Assembly: GCF_963678635.1 (NCBI RefSeq)
Contig: NC_087062.1
Location: 46,709,758-46,773,757 of the forward strand
DNA: 64,000 nucleotides
DNA from: Symsagittifera roscoffensis
Taxonomy: Eukaryota > Xenacoelomorpha > Acoela > Convolutidae
Direction: 5' to 3'
The translations under genes were made by a program, and so were the position numbers. Shown here piece after piece: positions 1-10,780 of the stretch (its first letter is position 1; the number at the start of each line of letters is the position of its first letter). The notes under the pieces were generated by a model that worked only from the letters and a program-made list of their open reading frames with translations, searched no databases and was not told where the DNA came from.

Positions 1-337
1 GATCAAAATGAAAAACATAAACGACGTCACCGTCTGCTGCCTCCGCATCTGAATCGCAAAAATTTTCCATTAAATCGATTTTTTGCTGTGCAATTTTTGT
101 TAATTGAATTCAGAAAAAAAATATTTGAGTCGCAATTTAGCAGGGCCTTTCAAACACTGTGTGCTTCCCATTAATGCTTGAAAAGCTCTGCTTTTTGCTA
201 TGTTACCGGCTGAACTAAACTTCAACTTAGAATTAGGAGCAGTGACTACTAGTAATGTGGTGCAAAAATGTAGGTGAATACCTCCATTTTTTACGCAATA
301 TAGTGTCTCGAAAAACCCCGAAAAACTCTCCAATCTC

Positions 338-773
338 ATGAAAAACTACCAAAATGGAGGAGTTGCCCACTTCGTCGAGAAGGTGGTTCCAGAACTTTTT
401 GTCGAATTCAAGGGAGATATAGACTGGTGGCATAACACTATGCTGGACTTCGTGTTGCTCATCTCAGACCCAAATCACACTCAGATCAATGACTGGCTGG
501 CTATCTCTTCAGGCAAAAAACGGAGTGTTAATTTCCAATGACTTCTTTAACATATGAAAAAGCGGTATTGCAGAAGCAAGTTGATGAGAAAAAACCGAAA
601 AAAGAAGCGAAAAGAAATACGGAAAATCAAAGGCGACAAAGAAACGGCAGGATTCGATGAACAGAACGCTCAAAAAATCGTCAACAGAACACTAATGATA
701 GTTAGTATTGATCTTTTTCAGAACAATTTGCGTTTAATTAGATTCCGAAGAACAACTTTTTGTTACGAATAAG
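338..773 (+). pseudogene. Array coding fragment, copy 1
   Basis: An ATG opens a 67-codon frame starting MKNYQNGGVAHF and running to 541. It contains the block EFKGDIDWWHNTMLDF and the SDPNHTQIN motif. Past a frameshift, a Lys/Arg-rich stretch (KKRSEKK type) continues to about 773. I do not recognise the family. Comparing copies, most base differences change the amino acid, so there is no sign of purifying selection. It looks like a duplicated, decaying exon rather than a live small gene. Confidence 0.45.
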
Positions 774-1318
774 TTTTGAGGAATTTTAAATTAATTTTGT
801 CGAAAGGTAAGAAAAGTCCAATAAAAAAGATAAATTTGAAAGTACATCACCGTCTGCTGCCTCCGCACCGCTTGATGGTTATTTCTTGGAGTAGAAAAGT
901 TATGAATTTTTGTTACGAGTATGTTTTAAGGAAAGTTATTTAAGAGTTGTCGATTGGAGAAGGCAAACCCGATCAAAATGAAAAAAACCTAAACGACGTC
1001 ACCGTCTGCTGCCTCCGCATCTGAATCGCAAAAATTTTCCATTAAATTGATTTTTTGCTGTAAAATTTTGTTATTCGGATTCAGAAAAAAATATGTTGAG
1101 TCGCCATTTAGCAGGGCCTTTCAAACACTGTGTGCTTCCCATTAATGCTTGAAAAACTCTGCTTTTTGCTACGTTACCGGCTAAAGTTTACTTCAACTTA
1201 GAATTAGGAGCAGTGACTGCCATTAATGTGGTGCAAAAATTTAGGTGAATAGCTCTCCCTACCTCCATTTTCTACGCAATATAGTGTCTCAAAAAACCCA
1301 GAAAAACTCTCCAATCTC

Positions 1319-1755
1319 ATGAAAAGCTACCAGAATGGAGGAGTTGCCCACTTCGTCGAGAAGGTGGTTCCAGAACTTTTTGTCGAATTCAAGGGAGATA
1401 TAGACTGGTGGCATAACACTATGCTGGACTTCGTCTGGCTCATCTCAGACCCAAATCACACTCAGATCAACCACTGGCCGGCTATCTCTTCAAGCAGAAA
1501 ACGGAGTGTTATTTTCCGCTGACTTCTTCAGCATATCAAAAAGCGCTATTGCAGAAGCAAATTGATGAGAAAAGGACCAAAAAAAGAAGCGAAAAAAATA
1601 TGGAAAATCAAAGGCAACAAAAAACGGCAGAATCAGATTACCAGAACGCTCAAAAAATTGTCATCAGAACACTACTGATAATTAGTATTGATCTTTTTCA
1701 GAACAATTTGCTTTTAATTAGATTGCGAAGAACAACTTTTTATTACGAATAAAAT
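1319..1755 (+). pseudogene. Array coding fragment, copy 2
   Basis: Second copy of the fragment, starting MKSYQNGGVAHF. It differs from copy 1 by several substitutions (N to S, L to W, D to H, L to P) and has the same stop position and the same shifted basic tail (1549-1752). The conserved ATG reflects shared ancestry; the substitutions look unconstrained. Confidence 0.45.
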
Positions 1756-1886
1756 TTGAGGAAATTTAAAATACTTTTGTCGAAAGGTGAGAAAAGTCCA
1801 ATAAAAATGATAAATCCGAAAGTATATCACCGGCCGCTGCCTCCGCATCTACATCGTTATTATTTTCCATTAAGTTGATTTTTTGC

Positions 1887-2250
1887 TGGAGACATAGCCT
1901 GGTGGCATAACACTAAGCTGGACTTCGTGTTGCTCATCTCAGACCCGAATCACACTCAGATCAACCACTGCCTGGTTCTTTCTTCAAGCAAAAAACGGAG
2001 TGTTATATTCTGCTGACTTCTTCAACATATGAAAAAGCGGTATTGCAGAAGCAAATTGATGAGAAAAGGACCGAAAAAAGAAGCAAAAAGAAATACGGAA
2101 AATCAAAAGCGACAAAGAAACGGCATAATCCGATGACCAGAACGCTCAAAAAATTGTCATCAGCACACTCCTGATGTTTAGTATTGATCTTTTTCAGAAC
2201 AATTTGCGTTTAATTAGATTCCGAAGAACACTTTTTTGTTTCGAATAAAA
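1887..2250 (+). pseudogene. Array coding fragment, copy 3 (5'-truncated)
   Basis: This copy starts inside the block at 'gagacatagcctggtggcataacac', so the ATG and the first ~27 codons are missing. It is fused directly to a 'ttttttgctg' stretch that lies elsewhere in the unit, so an internal deletion made the junction. The SDPNHTQIN segment and the basic tail remain readable in mixed frames. Confidence 0.4.
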
Positions 2251-2561
2251 TTTGTAACAAAAATTTGAATCGCAAAAATTTTCCATTAAATTGATTTTTT
2301 GCTAAGAAATGTTGTTATTTGGGTTAAGAAAAAAAAATTTTGAGTAGCCATTTAGCAGGGCTTTTCAAACACTGTGTGCTTCCCATTAATGCTTGAAAAA
2401 CTCTGCTTTTCCCTATGTTACCGGCTAAAGTTTACTCCAACTTAGAATTAGGAGCAGTGACTGCCATTAAGGTGGCCAAAAATTTAGGTGAATAGCTCTC
2501 CCTACCTCTATTTTCTACGCAATATAGTGTCTCCAAAAACCCAGAAAAACTATCCAATCTC

Positions 2562-2900
2562 ATGAAAAACTACCAGAATGGAGGAGTTGCCCACTTCGTC
2601 GAGAAGGTGGTTCCACAAGTTTTTGTCGAATTCAAGGGAGATATAGACTGGTGGCATAACACTATGCTGGACTTCGTGTTGCTCATCTCAGACCCAAATC
2701 ACACTCAGATCAACCCCTGGCTGACTATCTCTTCAAGCAAAAAACGGCGTGTTAATTTCCGCTGACTTCTCAACATATGAAAAAAGGGTATTGCAGAAGC
2801 AAGTTGACGAGAAAAAGAAACGGCAGGATCTGATGACCAGAACGCTCAAAAGATTGTCATCAGAACACTACTGATAGTTAGTATTCATTTTTTCAGAGCA
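2562..2900 (+). pseudogene. Array coding fragment, copy 4
   Basis: Full 67-codon frame to 2765 with EFKGDIDWWHNTM and SDPNHTQIN. The basic tail is shortened by a deletion near 2815. Like the other copies it has amino-acid changes at scattered sites (EL to QV, D to P, L to T) and no sign of constraint. Confidence 0.45.
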
Positions 2901-3424
2901 ATTGGTGTTGTATAAGATAGGTAAAAACAACTTTTAATTACGGATAAAATTTAAGGAAAGTTCAATTTTGGTTAGTTGGAAGGTGAAAGCAAGTTCGATT
3001 TAAATGACAAATCCTAACGTACATCACCGTCTGTTGCCTCCGCACCGCTTGATAGTTATTTCTTGGAGTAAAAAACTTTGTTACGGGTATATTTTAATGA
3101 AAGTTCATCTTAGAGTTGTCGATTGGAGAAGGCAAGTCCAATCAAAATATAAAAAAAACTAAACGACATCACCGTCTGCTGCCTCCGCATCAAATAATTG
3201 TTAAAATTTTCCAGTAAATTGATTTTTTTTGCTGTGCAATTTTTGTTATTTGGATTCAGAAAAAAAAATGTTTGAGTCGCCAATTTAGCAGGGCCTTTCA
3301 AACACTGTGTGCTTCGCATTTTTGTTTGAAAAGCTCTGCTTTTTGCTGCGTTATCGGCTGAAGTTTAGTTCAATTTAGAATTAGGAGCAGTGACTGCTAC
3401 CAATGTGGTGCAAAAATTTATTAG

Positions 3425-3850
3425 GTGAACAGGTCTCCCTACCTCCATTGTCTACCCATTAGAGTAGCTCGAAAAACTCTCCAATCTGATGAAAAACTAC
3501 CAGAATCGAGGAGTTGCCCACTTCGGCGAGAAGGTGGTTCCAGAAGCTTTGTCGAATTCAAGGGAGATATAGCCCGTTGGCATGACGCTATGCTGGACTT
3601 CGTGTTGCTCAACTCAGACCCAAATCACACTCAGATCAACCACTGTCTGGCTCTTTCTTCAAGCAAAAAAACGGAGTGTTATATTCCACTGACTTCTTCA
3701 ACATATAGAAAAGCGTTATTGCAGAAGCAAGTTGATGAGAAAAAGACCAAAAAAAGAAGCGAAACGAAATACGGAAAATCTAAGGCGACAAAGAAACGGC
3801 ACGATCAAATGACAAGAACGCTCAAAAAGTCGTCATCACAACACTACTGA
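3425..3850 (+). pseudogene. Array coding fragment, copy 5 (longest frame, 141 codons)
   Basis: In this copy the FVEFKGDIARWHDAM block and the basic tail (LQKQVDEKKTKKRSETKYGK) fall in one frame. That suggests the ancestral exon read straight through both parts, and that the 67-codon frames elsewhere are frameshifted descendants. The family is not recognised. The upstream part of this frame (3425 to about 3545) is in a different frame from the 67-codon copies, so it is probably not ancestral coding. Confidence 0.4.
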
Positions 3851-4950
3851 TAGTTAGTATTCATCTTTTTCAGAGCAATTTGTGTTAAATAAGATAGGTA
3901 AAAACAGCTTTTTATTACGGATAAAATTTAAGGAAATTTCAAATTTGGTTAGTCGAAAGGTGAAAGCAAGTCCTATATAAAGGACAAATTCTAAAGTACA
4001 TCATCGTCTGGTGCCTCCGCACCGCCTGATGGTTATTTCTTGGAGTAGAAAAGTTATGAGTTTTTATTACGGGTATATTTTAATGAAAGTTCATCTTAGA
4101 GTTGTCGATTGGAGAAGGCAAGCCCAATCAAAATATAAAAAAAACTAAACGACATCACCATCTGCTGCCTCCGCATCCAATAATTGTTAAAAGTTTCCAG
4201 TAAATTGATTTTTTTTTGCTGTGCAATTTTTGTTATTTGGATTCAGAAAAAAAAATGTTTGAGTCGCCAATTTAGGAGGGCCTTTCAAACACTGTGTGCT
4301 TCGCATTTTTGTTTGAAAAGCTCTGCTTTTTGCTACGTTACCGGCTGAAGTTTAGTTCAATTTAGAATTAGGAGCAGTGACTGCTACCAATGTGGTGCAA
4401 AAATTTATTAGGTGAACAGGTCTCCCTACCTCCATTGTCTACCCATTAGAGTAGCTCGAAAAACTCTCCAATCTGATGAAAAACTACCAGAATCGAGGAG
4501 TTGCCAGAACGCTCAAAAGATTGTCATCAGAACACTACTGATAGTTAGTATTCATTTTTTCAGAGCAATTGGTGTTGTATAAGATAGCTAAAAACAACTT
4601 TTAATTACGGATAAAATTTAAGGAAAGTTCAATTTTGGTTAGTTGGAAGGTGAAAGCAAGTTCGATTTAAATGACAAATCCTAACGTACATCACCGTCTG
4701 TTGCCTCCGCACCGCTTGATGGTTATTTCTTGGAGTAAAAAACTTTGTTACGGGTATATTTTAATGAAAGTTCATCTTAGAGTTGTCGATTGGAGAAGTC
4801 AAGCCCGATCCAAAGAAAAAAAAGTAAACGACATCACCGTCTGCTGCCTCCGCATCCAAGAATCGTTAAAATTTTCCGGTAAATTGACTTTTCGCTATGT
4901 AATTTTTTTTTTTGCATTCAGAAAAAAAGTAAATTTTGAGTCGCCAATTT

Positions 4951-5040
4951 AGCAGGGCCTTTCAAACCTTGTGTACTTCCAATTTATTTGTGCTGCCAAT
5001 TAATTTTCCTGCTTCCGATTAAAGTTTGAAAGGCCCTGCT
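4951..5040. repeat. Hairpin with perfect 17-bp arms
   Basis: The left arm AGCAGGGCCTTTCAAAC (4951-4967) and its exact reverse complement (5024-5040) enclose a 56-nt loop. Older array units have the same left arm but a decayed right arm ('gcttgaaaa.ctctgct'). The transcript would fold into a stem-loop. It has no coding content. Confidence 0.8.
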
Positions 5041-5284
5041 AGCGGTTATTTCAACTTGTAATATTGAGCAGTATATTACTACCCTGTTATCCAAAAAATT
5101 TGGTAAGTAGGTCTCCCCTCTCCAATTTCTACCCAAAATAGTATCTGCCCCCCGTTATCCCGATATAATATCCCCTCTCACAATATATGTATGTATTTCT
5201 GCCGAGTTTCTAATTCATGGCCTCGAGCTCGATTTTCTCGTATTTTTTTGCGTCGGGTTCTAATGTGGCAGGTGCTTATGTGGC

Positions 5285-5498
5285 ATTCTTCAGTGAATAC
5301 TAGAATTTTTATGGTGGCCTTTTTCAAAACCAATACAAAGCGCGAAAGTGAACTCCAAAATTTTGCAAATATCCACGTTTTGAATCCAAGTACCTGAATT
5401 CAAAACGTGGTCATTTGCAAAATTTTGTAGTTCACTTTCGCGCTTCGTATTGGTTTTGAAAAAGTCCACCATGAAAATTCTAGTATTTATTGAAGAAT
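5285..5498. repeat. Palindrome with ~101-bp arms and 12-bp spacer
   Basis: Left arm 5285-5385 and right arm 5398-5498 are near-perfect reverse complements; the core 'aagcgcgaaagtgaact' pairs with 'agttcactttcgcgctt'. The spacer is only 12 nt, so the transcript would form a long double-stranded hairpin. The open frames seen on both strands here (5191-5397 + and 5290-5523 -) are two readings of the same palindrome. A fold-back element or MITE is likely; no clear target duplication was seen. Confidence 0.85.
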
Positions 5499-5603
5499 CA
5501 GTTAAGAAAGCGGAACACCGCATTGTGTAACCATTTGAGGACCTTCCTGCAAAGCCAGAATTGACACTTTCAAGGGTAATCCGCGCAAAAGCTAAAAAAA
5601 ATC

Positions 5604-6046
5604 TCCAATGTCAAGAAAAACTACCAGAGTGGACGAGTTGCACACTTCCGCGGGAAAGTGGTTCCAGAAGTTTTTGCCGAATTCAAGAGAGATTTTGCCT
5701 GGTGGCATAACACCATGATGGACTTCGTATTGCTCAACTCAGACCCAAAACACCCTCACATCAACCACTGGCTGGCTTTCTTTAAACGAAAAAAAAAACG
5801 GAGAATCAGATTCCGCTGATATCTTCAACATGCCAAAAACCGGCATTGCAGAAGCAAATTGATGATGAAAGAACTGAAAAAATAAGCCAGAGGAAATACG
5901 GAACATCAAAGACGGCAAATAAAACGGCAGGATCTGATGACCAAAATACTCATAGATTCGTCATCAGAAGACGAAGTCCCCAATCCGTAGAGGCGTGCAG
6001 CAAGATTAGTTTCAACTTCGGATTCAACTTTCTGTATCATTACTGA
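5604..6046 (+). pseudogene. Array coding fragment, copy 6 (diverged)
   Basis: A more diverged copy. The WWHNTM-type block is readable across frames near 5690-5770 and the basic tail is open from 5846 to 6046 (KQIDDERTEKISQRKYG). The tail here extends past those of the other copies. A seventh, short remnant of the 5' part lies near 6968-7060, and an eighth, fused remnant near 4478-4510. Confidence 0.35.
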
Positions 6047-6442
6047 TAGTAAGTATCCATCTTTTTCAGAGCATTTCGTGTTGTATAAATAGGAAAAACA
6101 ATTTTTTATCACGGATAAAATTTGAGGAAAGTTCAATTGTGGCTAGTCAAAAGGTGAAAGAAAGTCCGATTCAAACGACAAATCCGAAAGTACATCACCG
6201 TCTGCTACGTCCGCGCCGCTTGATTATTTGAGTTATTGTTATGGGCAAATTTTATTTAAAAACCATGTTAGAGTTGTCGATTGGAGAAGGCAAGCCCAAT
6301 CAATTTGAAGAAATCTAAACGACATCACCGTCGGCTGCCTCTGCATCCATTAATGGTTAGTATTTTTATGTTAATTGATTTTTCGCTGTGCAATTTTTGT
6401 TGTTTGGATTCAGAAAAATATTTTTTTTTGTGTCGACAGTTT

Positions 6443-6533
6443 AGCAGGGCCTTTCAAACTGTGTGTGCTTCCAATTTATTTGTGCTGTCAATTATTTTTT
6501 TTTACTTCCGATTATTGTTTGAAAGGCCCTGCT
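6443..6533. repeat. Second hairpin with perfect 17-bp arms
   Basis: Same arms as the 4951-5040 hairpin: left 6443-6459, right 6517-6533. The 57-nt loop is similar but not identical. Two units keep perfect arms while their loops differ. Confidence 0.8.
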
Positions 6534-6769
6534 AGCGTTTAATTCAACTTGGAACTTGGATCAGTGATTACTACCCCTGTGGTCCAAAACTTATGGTAAA
6601 TAGGTCTCCCCTCTCCATTGTCTACCCAATGTAGTATCTGGCCCTCGTTGTCCCAATATCGTATCTCCTCTCGTAAAAAATGTAGGTCTTTCTGCCGAAT
6701 TTCAAACCTTGAAGGTCGATTTTTTTCGCGTCGAGTTCTAATCTGCCAGGTGCTTAACAGATACTTAGA

Positions 6770-6865
6770 CGCAAAACGTTGAAACTTGCAAAATTTTGGT
6801 TCTTCAATTTCACGCTTTGTATTGGTTTTGAAAAATGTCACCATCAAAGATCCAAAACTTATTGA
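6770..6865. repeat. Solo diverged arm of the fold-back element
   Basis: The stretch 'cgctttgtattggttttgaaaa' with flanking 'cttgcaaaattttg' matches one arm of the 5285-5498 palindrome with many substitutions. No second arm follows, so this is a half element. Confidence 0.6.
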
Positions 6866-7460
6866 AGAAAGGAGAACCGCATTGTCGAATCATTTGACCT
6901 TCCTGCAAAGTACGAATAGACACTTTCAAGGTTAATTCTTGCAAAAAACCCAGAAAAACTATCCGATGTCATGAAAAACTACCAGAATGGAGAAGTTTCT
7001 CGTTTCGACGAGAAGGCGGTTCCAGAAGTTTTCCTCGAACTTAAGAGAGAGGTTTAGCCTGGTACAAAATATTATTACAGATAAAATTTAAGGAAAATTC
7101 AGTTTAAGTTTGTCGAAAGGTGAAAGCAAGTCCGATAAAAATGACAAATCCGATAGTACATTACCGTCTGCTGCCTCCGCACCCCATGACGGTTAGTTCT
7201 TTGGGTAAAAAAGTTATGAGTTTTTATTACGGCATATTTATTGAAAGCTCGCATTGGAGTTGTCGATTGGATAAGGCAAGCCCGATCAAAATGAAGAAAT
7301 CGAAACTAGATCACTGCCTGCTGCCTCCGCATCCATTAATGGCTAGTATTTTCGAGTTAATTGATTTTTTGCTGTTAATTGATTTTTTGAAGTTTTGCTA
7401 TTTGAAGTTAGAAAATCATGCAATTGTTGTGGGGAAACTCCGAAATGAAGAACTGTAGTT

Positions 7461-8494
7461 ATAGCTTTGTGCACAAGATAGCTAACTTTCTTCAGACAAC
7501 CACTTACGGTCTTTTTGTTTAGATATGTCTAAAACAGATTAGCATCAGTTCGAAAACAAGCGTGACACTTCTCTTTGGAATATCCAGGTGACATATTTGT
7601 CAGAAGATGAGGCTGACACAAATGGTACTTTTAGATGGCAAGAAGAGCTTGTCTTGCCAGGTACGACACCAATATTAAATTCGGCGCTACTTTGTTAAAC
7701 TTTGCTGATAACTTAGTTTGATTTATGACAAATTCGTGATATGGTTTTGTATGTTAGTCCTAAAGGACATTAAAGACTGCTCATTTATTATATAAGAAAA
7801 TTTCAACCATTTTAAACATGTATGTGCAAGTTTTTTTATATTTGCTTTTATTTGAAAAATATACCGGTTGTAATAAGTTACTTGCAGGATTGGTTGGAGC
7901 AAAAAAAAAGAATTCAGAACGGGCATGTTTTAAAAAACTTTTTGTAGAGGCAATTTCATTATATTACTCTGCTTGAGCTAAAGCAGTTGAGTTCCATTAT
8001 CCGGGCAAAATGTAGAAAATTGACGGACCCTTTAAACGCGTTTTCGTGAAATTGAATTAAATTAAGAAGGTTATGAAGACAGTTTCTAAGAACTAATTCG
8101 AAATAAAATTGTGCAACTTGTTTATAGGTTCATACTAAGTGAATCATTTCGATGCAACAATTTTCAAGCTTACCCGGCATCGAAAGCAAGGAGATTCTGC
8201 ATAAGGCCTATTTTAAGTGCATCAAACTATACGAAGCTGTTTCATGTTGAAACAAGCAGCGCTCTATTCCACTCTACACAAAACTTTGTGAAGAGAAAAG
8301 TCCATAACGTGATCTATTAAGAGATTTGGCCTTGACCTGCCCGCCCAGGATTGCTTCATTTTAACTACCAAGCCTGCCTCCAATAATCAATTGGCTCGCA
8401 AAAAATTAGTTGTTGTTCTGATCAAGCTAACTAAATAATGAAACTTTGAATAATTTCAGGTTAAGCCATATCGTAAATCGGTTTGAAAAATTTA
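7461..8494. other. Spacer without recognised genes
   Basis: AT-rich sequence between the 1-kb-unit array and the next satellite. Short open frames exist on both strands (7723-7926 -, 8111-8320 +) but lack motifs and look like chance frames. Confidence 0.5.
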
Positions 8495-10350
8495 CGGCTT
8501 CATAGAACGAATCGGTTCCCGAAAAATTGAAGTTTTTTAAGCAAGCTAGTCAAGCTATGAGTCTTTGAAAATTTTCAAAATGTTCTATGAAGCAACTCGG
8601 ATGGCGAAACTTTGTTTTTCTAAGGAAGCTATTCAAGCGATGAAACATTGAAATATTTCAAGTTGTTTTATAGAGCGAATCAGTCGGCGAAAAGTTAGGT
8701 TTCTCTTAGTAAGCTATTTCAAACGTTCCACAAAGAAAACAGGATTGCAACAGATTCAAGTTTTTCTACGCAAGCTATTGAGCGAAAATTTTGAAACTTT
8801 TTTATGGTGCAAATCGGGCGGCAAAACAATGAACTTTTGTAGTTTTTGAAGTTTTTCAGTAAGTTGAATGTCGAAAATTTTAAGTTTTATATTTGGGCCA
8901 TTCAAGTGACAAATCTGAATAATTTTAGTTATTTCATAAAGTGTATCGGATAGCATAAAAATGAATTTTTTTCTTTTGCAGCCATTCAACCGACGAAAAA
9001 CTTTTTATTTTTTTTTTCATAGACGAAATCGGTTTTCAAAAAAATTCATTTTTCTAAGCAAGCTTTTTAAGCTAAGAAACTTTGAAACAAAGCAAATTGG
9101 ATGGCAAAAAATTACTTTATATTCAAAAGCCATTTAAGCGACGAAAATTTGAGTGGTTTAAAATTGCTTCATAGAAAGAATCGATCCGCGAAAAATCAAC
9201 CTTTTATTAAAACTAAAATTTTATAGACTGATCCGCTTCGCAAAAAAAATAAAATTTGTCTAAGCAAGCTATTCAAGCTATGAGAGTGAAACATTTCAAT
9301 TTGTTGGTTAGAGGTAACCAATTTGAAAAAAATCTTAAGTTTTCCATGCAAGCTATTCAAGCAAGGAAAACTTTAAGGTTATTAAATAGAGCAATCAGTG
9401 AGCAAAAAACTTTCTTAAGCTATTCATGTTCTGATTTTTGTTTCAACTTATCAAGCAATCGAATAGCGAAAAAAGTGAATTTTATTTATTGCACCATTCA
9501 AACAATAAAACTTTCAAATGTTTCAAGTACTGCCATAGACCAAATTAGAAAATTTCCAAATTTTCTAAGCAAGCTATTCAAGCTATGAATCTTTGAAACA
9601 AATTAAGACGAATCAGATAACGAAAAAATAAAACTTTCTGCTGAAGCCATTCAACCGATGACATTTCGAAATATTTGAAATTTTTTTCATAGAGTTAACT
9701 TGAAGTTTTTCTTTTGGAGCCAATAAAACGATGGAACTAAGACATGTTTCATAGACCAAAGTTATTAGCAAAAAAAAACAAATTTTGCTTGGCTAGCTAT
9801 TTGGCTTAAGCTTTGAAAGGCTTCAATTTATTTCTTAAACCGAATCGGTTGGACGAAAACTTATGTTTTCTTGAGCAAGCTGTACAAGCTATGAAATATT
9901 TCAAGCCATTTCATCGACTGTTTCCATCTTGAACAAGATTAAGTACTTCTGAGCAAGCTATTCAGGCTATGAAACATTTCAAGTTATTTCATCGACTGTT
10001 TCCATCTTGAACATAAGTTTTTCGAAGCAAGCTATTCAGGCTATGAAACATTTCTATCAAACTCGTAGATCAAATCGAAGCATAAAAAAGTTGAATTTCT
10101 CTAAACAAGCTATTCAAGCTATCAAAATTTCAGTTGCTTCAAGTTATTTTATGCACAAATCAGTTCGCAAAAGTTCATCGCAAGCTACTCAAGCTATGAA
10201 ACTTAAAGTTATTCCGTGAGCCGAATCGGCTCGCGAAAAGTTTCAGTTTTTCTAAGCGAGCTTGTTTTTATGCCAAGAAACGCTGAAATATTTCAGTTTA
10301 CTTCATGGGGTGAATCGGTTCGCAAAAATTCTTTCTTAGCATGGAAGTTG
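8495..10350. repeat. Degenerate ~80-110 bp satellite ('gcaagctattcaagctatga')
   Basis: The core GCAAGCTATTCAAGCTATGA recurs with variation at about 8541, 8623, 9261, 9348, 9566, 9875, 9953, 10026, 10103 and 10180. It is followed by 'aaatatttcaagttgtttcatagagcgaatcgg..gcgaaaa'. The central part (8700-9250) is heavily diverged; the right part (9870-10220) is more regular, with about 75-80 bp spacing. Where the period keeps frame, the plus strand reads a repeated SKQAIQA peptide (9256-9588, 10007-10219). I take that as a by-product of the satellite, not a gene. Confidence 0.8.
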
Positions 10351-10780
10351 CTGTTTTTAGTGGATTCGTGTCTGACTGAAATGAATGTAAACACAAAATT
10401 TGAGACAAAAATTAAGCTGGTACTGTCTAGCCTTGAAGTTGGGTCAAGTTCATCTTTCTCTGATAATTGCTCTGAATAATTTTTGAAGGTTATGCTCGAT
10501 AAAAAAAGTTAAACGTTGCGTCCATAGCGCATTAAGACTTTCATTTAATATATAAGATATTTATGCGTTAACCAATTCAATTTCTTAATGTTACGAATTT
10601 TCAAATACTAAAAAAGGCGCCTAAAGCTATTGAAAGCAACTTAAAACTTAAGAATTGATATCATTTTAAGTCAATAAAAAAACTAGGTGAATTGCTGGTG
10701 ACTTTAAGCTGATTTAAGTGAAATATACTTCAATATAACTAGCGTATAACGCACCTCCAGTGCTTCGAATTTTCAAAAAC
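10351..10780. other. Spacer without recognised features
   Basis: AT-rich sequence between two tandem arrays. A weak open frame at 10216-10479 (+) begins inside the satellite and shows no motif. Confidence 0.5.

Larger units (their letters stand above)
1..7460. repeat. Tandem array of ~0.7-1.5 kb degenerate units
   Basis: The same block recurs in direct orientation. The landmark 'agcagggcctttcaaac' (or a near variant) is seen near 137, 1107, 2351, 3285, 4275, 4951 and 6443, and the landmark 'ccgtctgctgcctccgcat' near 49, 1002, 3173, 4155, 4842 and 7314. Landmark spacings are about 970, 1244, 934, 990, 675 and 1490 bp, so units differ by internal deletion and duplication. Each full unit holds a decayed coding fragment (ATG-AAA-AAC start, then a Lys/Arg-rich tail), a 'tcgattggagaaggcaag' stretch and a hairpin block. 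No transposase, RT or terminal repeats were found in it, so its class is open. Confidence 0.85.

Noticed and set aside
338-2765. 67-codon ORFs as live small genes
   Set aside because: Same ATG and stop in three copies, but differences among copies are mainly amino-acid changing and other copies are shifted or truncated; they belong to the repeat unit.
5191-5523. Opposing ORFs with similar peptides (KRESELQNFAN on both strands)
   Set aside because: They are two readings of one palindrome, not two genes.
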